Shown in pieces: positions 7,197 to 13,154 of a DNA stretch of 13,154 nt. Numbering within the stretch: the first letter of the stretch is position 1; each line of letters starts with the position of its first letter. This DNA is from an uncultured Bacillota bacterium (lineage in GTDB: Bacteria; Bacillota_I; Bacilli_A; Erysipelotrichales; Erysipelotrichaceae), in contig CALFPO010000093.1 in assembly GCA_937919165.1 (NCBI GenBank), positions 1 to 13,154 on the forward strand. Direction: 5' to 3'. Both the position numbers and the translations under genes were made by a program. The notes below the pieces were generated by a model that made no database searches, was not told where the DNA came from, and saw nothing but the letters and a program-made list of their open reading frames with translations.

Positions 7197-8669
7197 TTAG
7201 TAGTTAGCAGCCTGTGAATTGAATTCAGCGATGATAGCATCAATGCCAGCAGCCTGAAGGTCTGCAAGGAACTGAGGATATACATCATCAGGATTTACGT
7301 CGCCGTAAACCAGTACATTGTTGTACTGTTCAACTACGTTCTGAACAGCTGCAACTTCGTTAGCAACGTTTGCTACGTTAGGAATGAAGCCATATAGAGG
7401 TGGGCACCAAGCCATATCCATCAGCTTCTTGCCATATCCTGGATCTGAACCAGAGTCTGTAGCGCCTTCGAATGCTCTAGTGTAGAAACCGTTACCGATC
7501 ATACCGCAAGAGTACTGAAGGTTGTAAGGGATAGTGTTGAAGTCTAAGCCTTCTGGATATGTGAACAATGTCTTGTCAGCATTCCAAGCCCAGTCCTGAC
7601 CTTCCTTACCATAAATCAGAGTGTCCCAAACATATTCATCAGTGTAGAGCAGGTTGATGAAGTCAGCAGCAGCTTCTGGATGCTTGCAGGTATAAGAGAT
7701 ACCTACGCCCAATGTATCTGTAGCCAAGTCATCGATACCGATTGTTACAGCACCGAATGTTGCGCCGTAAGTGTTTGTATTTGAGAACATATCAGCAATG
7801 CCAGCAGCTTCTGCTGAGTGGCCCATGATAACGCCCTTTGATGATCCGCTCATTACAACGGTGTCATGAGAAGCAGTATTGTTAGAACCTTCTGGATCAG
7901 CTAAGCCCTTCTGACGGAAATCATATGCCTTGTAGATAGCGTTCTTGTAAGCATCTGTTGCATAGTAGTTAACGATTTCCTTGCTGTTGCCGATAGTAGC
8001 GCCATAAGTACCTACCAATGAAGTATGGTCCTTAAGTCTGTACAGGTTAGGGAACTGGTCTGTGTAAACGATGAAGCAATCATCAGGATATGCAGCCTTC
8101 ATCTGTTCGCACGCAACTTCCAGAGTGTCGATGTCAGTAATTGCAGATACATCAACGCCAGCGCCTTCAGCGTAATCCTTGTTGTAAACCCACTTCCAGT
8201 CAAGAACTGTGCCAAAGAAACGTGGAATCATGTAGTAAGATCCATTGACCTTGCCTGATCCGATAACGTTGCCGATAAGATCAGCGGTTGGCTTAAGTTC
8301 CTTCTCCAGATATGGATCAAGATTTACATAGTAGCCGTTATCAACGTCACTTGCCAGATTGAATACCTGAACGATATCTGGGCAATCGTCACCGCCGCCA
8401 GCCAATTCCATTGGAACTGTTGTCAGGTAGTCACCGATAGAAGTGACTTTCAACTTTACTTCATAGTTCTTGCCTAGTTCAGCTAGATATCTGTTCATTT
8501 CATCTTCAACATTCTGTGTAGCTTCCAGGGCAGGAACGATGAATAGAGTTGAGATCTCGAATGTTAAGGAAGCCTTTTCACCTGGCTGTTCTTCTTCGGT
8601 CTTGTTTCCGCAACCAACCAGTGAGAAGCACATTAACAAAGCGAGCAAAAGAGTAAGCAATTTTTTCAT
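7197..8669 (-). CDS. Extracellular solute-binding lipoprotein of the ABC importer (LipO-like, DUF3502-type C-terminus)
   Basis: This 490-residue protein captures the substrate outside the cell and delivers it to the two permeases. The N-terminus is a lipoprotein signal peptide: MKK, a leucine-rich core, and the lipobox LVGC with Cys20 as the lipidation site. An acidic linker (NKTEEEQPGE) follows, then a two-lobed binding-protein fold. The C-terminal part (NVANEVAAVQNVVEQYNNVL, then a segment ending FNSQAANY) matches the pattern of the DUF3502 domain found in LipO/YtcQ-type binding proteins. The length is normal. A near-perfect ribosome binding site, AGGAGG (8684-8679), lies nine bases before the ATG. 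It is the first gene of the minus-strand cluster and has its own terminator, which suggests higher expression than the permeases. Sequence alone does not identify the ligand. Confidence 0.97.
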   Translation of the reverse strand: MKKLLTLLLALLMCFSLVGCGNKTEEEQPGEKASLTFEISTLFIVPALEATQNVEDEMNRYLAELGKNYEVKLKVTSIGDYLTTVPMELAGGGDDCPDIVQVFNLASDVDNGYYVNLDPYLEKELKPTADLIGNVIGSGKVNGSYYMIPRFFGTVLDWKWVYNKDYAEGAGVDVSAITDIDTLEVACEQMKAAYPDDCFIVYTDQFPNLYRLKDHTSLVGTYGATIGNSKEIVNYYATDAYKNAIYKAYDFRQKGLADPEGSNNTASHDTVVMSGSSKGVIMGHSAEAAGIADMFSNTNTYGATFGAVTIGIDDLATDTLGVGISYTCKHPEAAADFINLLYTDEYVWDTLIYGKEGQDWAWNADKTLFTYPEGLDFNTIPYNLQYSCGMIGNGFYTRAFEGATDSGSDPGYGKKLMDMAWCPPLYGFIPNVANVANEVAAVQNVVEQYNNVLVYGDVNPDDVYPQFLADLQAAGIDAIIAEFNSQAANY

Positions 8670-8864
8670 TTAGTTTTTCCTCCTACGCACCCTTTATATA
8701 ATTTTATAAAGATGCCTACATCGTTGGCTTTCAAAAAACAACAACACTTATTCATAAAAAAGCACTATTTGAGTGTTCATTAACAAAAAAATAAGGCACT
8801 TTTTTAATGTCTAAGCCTTTTTCAATAATCTATATTTATAGGTAGAAGAAAAGGAAAAACACAT
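8670..8864. promoter_or_regulatory. Divergent control region between the binding-protein and esterase genes
   Basis: This 195-base AT-rich region must carry the start signals for both the minus-strand transporter cluster and the plus-strand esterase pair. On the minus strand there is TTGAAA (8734-8729) and a TATAAA (8708-8703), but they are 20 bases apart, so the promoter assignment is weak. On the plus strand TATATT and TAATCT motifs (8826-8836) precede the esterase start without a convincing -35 box. A short inverted repeat CACT-ATTTG-AGTG lies at about 8763-8775, and AAGGC/GCCTT arms lie at about 8793-8818. Either could be part of an operator for the AraC-type regulator, but this is not shown. 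Confidence 0.55.
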
Positions 8865-9674
8865 ATGGCAATACATCATGTAAAGTTTCGTGCAAACTCA
8901 TTATGCGGAAACGGCGAATTCTACATGTTCCTTCCTGATAAGGAAATTCCGCCCTTCCTGAAAGGCAATCCGCACTATAGCCGTCCTGCCAAGACCCTGA
9001 TACTTCTTCATGGCTTCTCAGGAGATTGCACAGATTGGCTCTATAGCGCTCCTGTCCAGGACTATTCATTAAGATATAACCTAGCTATCGTCATGCCTAC
9101 AGGGGGACTGAATTTCTATCTCGACAAGAAGGAGACAGGAAGACAATACTGCAGATTCATAGGCGAAGATCTGATCAATTATCTTAGAAATACCTATGGT
9201 CTGGCAAAAGACAAAGATGACACATTCATCGGCGGAGTTTCGATGGGCGGCTTTGGAGCTTTCCATACAGCTCTGACATATCCTGACAGGTTCTCTGGCC
9301 TAATGGCACTATCAAGTGCCCTCATCATCCATCAGCTCAAGGATATGAAACCCGATATGCCAGAAATCATGGCAAACTACGAATACTATGTCGACACCTT
9401 CGGCGATCTCTCTATCGCTGAAGAGAGCGACCACAATCCCGAAGTGCTGTATATAAGAAACAAGGAAAGCGGCATCCAGAATCCAAGAATCTTCATGGCT
9501 TGCGGAACGGAAGATTTCCTATATAAGGAAAACATCGCCATGAAGAGTTTCCTGGAAAGCCAAGATGCAGACTTCAGATACATCGAAGGACCAGGAATGC
9601 ACGATTGGCGTTTCTGGATTCCAAGCAGCGAACAAGGAATCGAATATCTACTAGGAGGAGAAGAAAATGTCTAA
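8865..9674 (+). CDS. Alpha/beta-hydrolase esterase (EstA / esterase-D-like)
   Basis: This 269-residue protein is a probable cytoplasmic carboxylic-ester hydrolase related to tributyrin esterase EstA and the S-formylglutathione hydrolase/esterase D family. An oxyanion-region motif LLHGFSG is at about 47-53. The nucleophile elbow is GGVSMGG with Ser126. The likely triad partners are Asp217 in ACGTEDFLY and His246 in GPGMHDW. No signal peptide or membrane segment is seen. The ATG at 8865 follows AAGAAAAGG. The gene overlaps the next esterase gene by eight bases, so the two are translationally coupled. Enzymes of this type often remove acetyl or feruloyl groups from sugars. The neighbouring importer makes a similar deacylating role plausible, but the substrate is inferred. 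Confidence 0.95.
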   Translation: MAIHHVKFRANSLCGNGEFYMFLPDKEIPPFLKGNPHYSRPAKTLILLHGFSGDCTDWLYSAPVQDYSLRYNLAIVMPTGGLNFYLDKKETGRQYCRFIGEDLINYLRNTYGLAKDKDDTFIGGVSMGGFGAFHTALTYPDRFSGLMALSSALIIHQLKDMKPDMPEIMANYEYYVDTFGDLSIAEESDHNPEVLYIRNKESGIQNPRIFMACGTEDFLYKENIAMKSFLESQDADFRYIEGPGMHDWRFWIPSSEQGIEYLLGGEENV

Positions 9675-11253
9675 TTTCGAGAATGCAAAAGTACAGGTAA
9701 AACAAGGATGGCTGCAAGGCTACATCGAGAAAGATCTCAAGATCTTCAAAGGTATCCCATACGCAAAGCCACCAGTTGGTGACCTTAGATTCAGGCATCC
9801 TGAAGATCCAGGAAGATGGAAAGGCGTAAGAAAAGCCACCCAGTATTCAGCTGCCTGCATTCAGCAGGTCATGGAACAGGAAGACCTTCCTGCCAATGTC
9901 CATGGCGTTCCGCAGTTCATGGCTCCATCACAATATGAAGAGGATGCATTATATCTGAACATCTGGACGCCAGCCAAGGCTGAAACCGACAAGCTCCCAG
10001 TATTCATCTGGGTACATGGCGGCGGCATGGTTGCGGGATCTGGATGTGAAGTTGTATGCGATGGCACCGGCTTCGCTTCAAGAAAAGATGTAATTGTCGT
10101 AACCATCAACTATCGTCTTGGCTTCTTCGGTTTCTTCGCTCATCCTGATCTGACCAAGGAAGGCGGCGGCACTAGCGGAAACTACGCTATGTATGATATC
10201 CGCAAGGCCTGCCTATGGGTAAAAGAAAACATCGAGAAGTTCGGCGGCGATCCAGAAAGGATCACCGTTGCCGGCCAGTCTGGCGGCGCTGCCGCAACAG
10301 GCGCTCTGCATGCCTCTCCGCTTATGAAAGGCATAATCCAGAGAGTATCGATCGAATCAGGACCTATCTATTGGGGCTTCATGCAGCCTGAACCAAGAGA
10401 GCTTATGGAACAGCGCGGCATCGAGTTCATGGAATACATCAAATGTCCAAGCATCGACGATCTGAGAAAGAGAGATGCTTGGGATCTCTTCGACGCCTAC
10501 CAGGCATGGTCACGCGAGAAGGGCTTCGGATTCGGCTTCTCATTCTGCGTCGATGGACAGTTCTTGCCAAAGAGATACACAGACATCATGGATGCCGGCG
10601 AATACAACGACTTCGATGTCATGATTGGCTCATGTGCCCAGGAATTCCCTGCTGTCAATCCTAGCAAGTATACGGTCGAAGAATTCAACAAATATCTTGA
10701 AGAGACCTTCCCTGACAATGTCGAGAATATGAAGAAATGGTATCCTGCCTCTTCCGGCATCGAAGCCGCTAAGCAGGTCAGCACCATCGCTTCCGACATC
10801 ATGCTGCTAGGCTCAATCAAGCTTGGCGAACTGGCCAATCAATATGGACGCAATGCCTACGTATGGCTGATGTCCAAAGAGAACGAGACCCAGAGAGGCC
10901 ATGATGCAGGCTCACCGCACTGTGCCGAGATGCCATACGTATTCGGCAGAGTCGACTGTGGAGAGAGAAACCCATTCTTCCCTTACCATTGGGTAGGAGC
11001 TGACTATGACTTCATGGAACTTATCCAGAACTACTGGTACAGCTTCGCAGCTACCGGCAATCCTAACGGCAACGGCTGTCCTGAATGGAAGAAATACGAA
11101 AAGGACTATGATGTCATAAACCTCAACAACGACACCAAGATGTTCGATGATGATGTCAAAGCAAAATATGACTACTACAAGGAAAAACTTCAGACCAACG
11201 ACTTCATGCTTACCTTGTTTGGTCCACCTAAATTCACACCTAAAAAGGCTTAA
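9667..11253 (+). CDS. Type-B carboxylesterase (COesterase family)
   Basis: This 528-residue protein has the full length and layout of bacterial type-B carboxylesterases (PnbA-like). The N-terminal signature FKGIPYAKPPVGDLRFRHPE lies at about 27-46. EDALYLNIW follows, then the oxyanion motif HGGG (117-120). The nucleophile elbow is AGQSGGA with Ser205, where the commonest form is GESAG. The likely triad partners are Glu326 in GSCAQEF and His418 in GSPHCAEMPYVFG. There is no signal peptide, so it should act in the cytoplasm. The ATG sits inside the end of the preceding esterase gene behind GGAGGAGAAGAAA, a strong coupled start. It is the last gene of the two-gene plus-strand unit and is followed by a hairpin terminator. 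Substrate unknown; deacylation of imported esters is the contextual guess. Confidence 0.97.
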   Translation: MSNFENAKVQVKQGWLQGYIEKDLKIFKGIPYAKPPVGDLRFRHPEDPGRWKGVRKATQYSAACIQQVMEQEDLPANVHGVPQFMAPSQYEEDALYLNIWTPAKAETDKLPVFIWVHGGGMVAGSGCEVVCDGTGFASRKDVIVVTINYRLGFFGFFAHPDLTKEGGGTSGNYAMYDIRKACLWVKENIEKFGGDPERITVAGQSGGAAATGALHASPLMKGIIQRVSIESGPIYWGFMQPEPRELMEQRGIEFMEYIKCPSIDDLRKRDAWDLFDAYQAWSREKGFGFGFSFCVDGQFLPKRYTDIMDAGEYNDFDVMIGSCAQEFPAVNPSKYTVEEFNKYLEETFPDNVENMKKWYPASSGIEAAKQVSTIASDIMLLGSIKLGELANQYGRNAYVWLMSKENETQRGHDAGSPHCAEMPYVFGRVDCGERNPFFPYHWVGADYDFMELIQNYWYSFAATGNPNGNGCPEWKKYEKDYDVINLNNDTKMFDDDVKAKYDYYKEKLQTNDFMLTLFGPPKFTPKKA

Positions 11254-11262
11254 CCTATAGAT

Positions 11263-11286
11263 AAGGGTACCCGAACGGGTACCCTT
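11263..11286. terminator. Bidirectional terminator between convergent genes
   Basis: A perfect 10-base-pair stem, AAGGGTACCC (11263-11272) paired with GGGTACCCTT (11277-11286), has a GAAC loop. It lies 9 bases past the carboxylesterase stop and 4 bases past the stop of the convergent TIM-barrel gene. The plus-strand side is followed by TTGTTT; the minus-strand side has a poorer T-run. It probably serves both genes. Confidence 0.82.
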
Positions 11287-11290
11287 TGTT

Positions 11291-12055
11291 TCATTTCAAT
11301 AGATTGTCTTTTATTCTGTTGGCAGCCTCGGCAGCTCTTCTGTAGAACTCCTCAGGATTGATGCCATCATAGTTTGTCTCATGGATTTCCAGCATGACAG
11401 TCTCATTGAATCCAGATTGCTTCAGCATCGCACAGACATAGTCGAAATCGATGGAGGCATCATATGGAATCATATGCAGGTCCTGGTTGAATTCCTTGTG
11501 GTTGTCATGCAGGTGAACAATCTTCATTCTTTCGCCGAACATCGGCATGAACTGCTTGCCTCCGGCGAAGCATCCCTCATGTCCGCAATCCCAGCACAGC
11601 ACCGCATCCTTGAATTCCTCTAACGCAAAGGCCAGATTGGCGATCTTGCGCTGATTCTCAAAAGCTAGAGTAACGTTCTTTTCTTTTGCCAGCTGCGCAA
11701 GCTTGCTGAAGCGCTCATAGCCGATATCGGAAATGTGCGGAGGGTTAACGCCCGATGATAGATGCAGCACCAGATATGGAACATGGTGCTCAGCGCACAT
11801 ATTGACGGCATCAGCGAAGTCGAAGTATACGTCGTCTCCTTCATCGCTATCAAGCCAGATGTTGTTTATGCCTTTGTATGGGCCATGGCAGCTGTCTACA
11901 ACTATGCCATTAGCTTCACATAGCTCAAACTGCTCATCGACATCCTTTTGGCTAACCACAATAAAAGTATGGTTAAAGCCATACTTCTTCATAAGCCTTA
12001 TTCTTTCGTTGTTGTCGATATTCAGATACGAATTGAAATTGATGCCAATATCCAC
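11291..12055 (-). CDS. Sugar phosphate isomerase/epimerase-like TIM-barrel protein
   Basis: This 254-residue protein belongs to the xylose-isomerase-like TIM-barrel (AP endonuclease family 2) superfamily, which includes sugar and keto-sugar isomerases and epimerases. Numbered from the GTG at 12055, likely metal and active-site residues are His57 (DSCHGPY), Glu133 (LAFENQRK), Asp156 and His159 (CWDCGHEG), His183 (VHLHDNH) and Glu223 (MLEIHETN). The frame stays open upstream to another GTG at 12148, but the 31 added residues look unlike the family. They would also run through a candidate promoter of the divergent gene, and that codon has no ribosome binding site. Starting at 12055 gives the typical DIGINFNSY opening strand. 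An AAGGAG lies 15 bases before it, longer than ideal. The gene is convergent with the carboxylesterase. Substrate not determined. Confidence 0.88.
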   Translation of the reverse strand: MDIGINFNSYLNIDNNERIRLMKKYGFNHTFIVVSQKDVDEQFELCEANGIVVDSCHGPYKGINNIWLDSDEGDDVYFDFADAVNMCAEHHVPYLVLHLSSGVNPPHISDIGYERFSKLAQLAKEKNVTLAFENQRKIANLAFALEEFKDAVLCWDCGHEGCFAGGKQFMPMFGERMKIVHLHDNHKEFNQDLHMIPYDASIDFDYVCAMLKQSGFNETVMLEIHETNYDGINPEEFYRRAAEAANRIKDNLLK

Positions 12056-12070
12056 GCCTTCAGTATACCA

Positions 12071-12076
12071 CTCCTT
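12071..12076 (-). promoter_or_regulatory. AAGGAG ribosome binding site candidate for the TIM-barrel gene
   Basis: AAGGAG on the minus strand is the only good Shine-Dalgarno match upstream of the TIM-barrel gene. It lies 15 bases before the GTG at 12055, whereas 5-9 is usual. No other standard start codon occurs in frame between it and that GTG. It supports a start near 12055 rather than 12148. Confidence 0.45.
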
Positions 12077-12092
12077 ATAGAGATGGTTACGA

Positions 12093-12121
12093 TTTTCATT
12101 TTCCGCAACATATTCTACAAT
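12093..12121 (+). promoter_or_regulatory. Candidate sigma-A promoter of the lactonase-like gene
   Basis: TTTTCA (12093-12098), a 17-base spacer and TACAAT (12116-12121) match the -35/-10 consensus at four and five of six positions. Transcription would start near 12128, about 23 bases before the ATG at 12151, leaving room for the GGGAG ribosome binding site at 12141-12145. Confidence 0.55.
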
Positions 12122-12150
12122 TAAAACAGCAACATTTTTCGGGAGCACTT

Positions 12151-13080
12151 ATGAAAAGAACCTATTATGTCATGCAGAATGACGAAAAGCGCATATGCCG
12201 AATCGCATATGATAAAGAAACAGATGGATCCTTTGCCATAGATTATGCCAATGGCTTAGATAATCTTTCCTGTTTCGCAAGAAAAGACAAGCTGCTTATT
12301 GTTTCAGCGAACAGATGCATAAGCTCATTCAACCTAAACGATGGCAACATGGAACTGGTATCGCAGGCTGAGGATTTCGATTCCGACATAAGCAATGTAT
12401 GCATAAGCAACAACGGAAGACATCTCTATGCTTTGGAATATGAAACAGGAAATCTCTGGATCTGCGATATCGGAGAAGAAGGCGTAATGGCAAATCTTAG
12501 ACAAGCCAATGCCGAAAATGAATCACAAGATACACAGAGCTTCCGTTTCAGCTTCATGACCACAACACCGGATGATGGATATCTGATTGGCATCGATCCC
12601 GAAAAGGAAGGCATCAATATGCTGAAGCTAGACGAAAGCGGCGATGTCGCAGTACGTGGCTTCATCCCTGCTGAGCAAGGCTTTGCGCCAAGACATATGC
12701 ATTTCTCTGATGATGGCAAACACCTCTATGCCGATTGTGGAGAGGCATATCATATTCTCATCTATGAGTATGATGAAGGCACTCTCACCTTAATCAATGA
12801 TCGTGCCCTATGGCCAGACCTTCCTGAATGCGTAGGCGTTGATGTCATGGATAATGTTCTGTTCGTGGGACATAGAGGAAATAGCTATAATGCCCTTGAA
12901 GCCTATGACATCACAAAACCATGCGAGCCAAAGCTCATCGATGTCTGCATCTGCGTCGATGCATGCCAGAGCTTCAAGACCCTTGAAGATGGATATATCT
13001 GTCTTATCAGCCAATCTAATGGAAACATCAAGATCATCAGATTTGCCGATGGACGTTTCATGAATACCTTTCAGATTTAG
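12151..13080 (+). CDS. Lactonase-family beta-propeller protein
   Basis: This 309-residue protein has a repeated beta-sheet pattern typical of the lactonase / 6-phosphogluconolactonase (YbhE-type) seven-bladed propeller family. Recognisable repeat signatures are NVCISNNGRHLYALEYETGN (about 82-101) and RHMHFSDDGKHLYADCGEAY (181-200), the second corresponding to the family's PRHxxFxPDGKxxY segment. It has no signal peptide and is slightly shorter than the usual 330-350 residues. The ATG follows GGGAG with six bases between. It is divergent from the TIM-barrel gene, with which it shares a short upstream region. A sugar-lactone hydrolase would fit a pathway with the neighbouring isomerase. However, many members of this fold have unproven activity, so the reaction is only an inference. 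Confidence 0.85.
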   Translation: MKRTYYVMQNDEKRICRIAYDKETDGSFAIDYANGLDNLSCFARKDKLLIVSANRCISSFNLNDGNMELVSQAEDFDSDISNVCISNNGRHLYALEYETGNLWICDIGEEGVMANLRQANAENESQDTQSFRFSFMTTTPDDGYLIGIDPEKEGINMLKLDESGDVAVRGFIPAEQGFAPRHMHFSDDGKHLYADCGEAYHILIYEYDEGTLTLINDRALWPDLPECVGVDVMDNVLFVGHRGNSYNALEAYDITKPCEPKLIDVCICVDACQSFKTLEDGYICLISQSNGNIKIIRFADGRFMNTFQI

Positions 13081-13105
13081 CATCAATCAATCACCATACA
13101 ATCAT

Positions 13106-13128
13106 AACTACCGGCTCAGCCGGTAGTT
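13106..13128. terminator. Hairpin terminator after the lactonase-like gene
   Basis: A perfect 10-base-pair stem (AACTACCGGC with GCCGGTAGTT) with a 3-base TCA loop lies 25 bases past the stop. The T-run is short (TTTG on the plus strand), so it may serve as a terminator in either direction or as part of a dispersed palindromic repeat with the next hairpin. Confidence 0.65.
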
Positions 13129-13134
13129 TGTGAC

Positions 13135-13149
13135 AGCCCTCTAAGGGCT
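13135..13149. repeat. Second hairpin at the right edge
   Basis: AGCCCT (13135-13140) pairs with AGGGCT (13144-13149) around a CTA loop. It begins six bases after the previous hairpin. Such a double palindrome may be a terminator pair for a gene beyond the edge or one copy of an intergenic repeat. The window ends before this can be settled. Confidence 0.45.
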
Positions 13150-13154
13150 TGTTA

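Noticed and set aside
8722..8735. Possible catabolite-control (cre) site, TGAAAGCCAACGAT on the minus strand
   Set aside because: Only the first half fits the consensus; the central CG and the second half do not match.
1..13154. Mobile elements, CRISPR arrays, tRNA or rRNA genes
   Set aside because: I saw no transposase or integrase coding, no regularly spaced repeats and no tRNA-like or rRNA-like sequence in the short intergenic gaps.

Overview
The window looks like a carbohydrate- or ester-compound utilisation region from a low-to-mid-GC Gram-positive bacterium (Bacillota). The grounds are strong AGGAGG-type ribosome binding sites, a lipoprotein solute-binding protein with an LVGC lipobox, a YesM/YesN-type two-component system and LplB/LplC-type permeases. 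A gut-type lineage such as Erysipelotrichales is a guess. I see no RNA genes, insertion sequences, integrases or CRISPR arrays.

Positions 1-8669 (minus strand) form one large cluster read right to left. It runs: solute-binding lipoprotein (8669-7197), intrinsic terminator (about 7173-7146), histidine kinase (7140-5419), AraC-type response regulator (5438-3876), a small membrane-anchored protein of unknown function (3879-3208), two ABC permeases (3126-2164 and 2151-1237), and a serine hydrolase of the beta-lactamase fold (1237 to beyond the left edge). Short overlaps or tight spacing link most of these genes. The terminator after the binding-protein gene probably makes that gene's transcript much more abundant than the rest. 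No ATPase gene is present, as is usual for this importer family, which borrows a shared MsmX/UgpC-type ATPase.

Positions 8670-8864 are a divergent, AT-rich control region. Positions 8865-11253 (plus strand) hold two overlapping esterase genes: an EstA/esterase-D-type alpha/beta hydrolase and a type-B carboxylesterase. They end at a bidirectional hairpin terminator (11263-11286).

Positions 11291-13080 hold a divergent pair: a xylose-isomerase-like TIM-barrel protein (minus) and a lactonase-type beta-propeller protein (plus). Their starts and promoters are crowded together near 12055-12150. The right edge (13081-13154) has two closely spaced perfect hairpins.

Inferred logic: an extracellular ligand is sensed by the kinase and imported by the binding protein and permeases. 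Three serine hydrolases from three unrelated families, none with a visible signal peptide, may remove ester groups in the cytoplasm. The TIM-barrel and lactonase-like proteins may process the released sugar. There is no glycoside hydrolase in the window. The substrate cannot be told from sequence alone.
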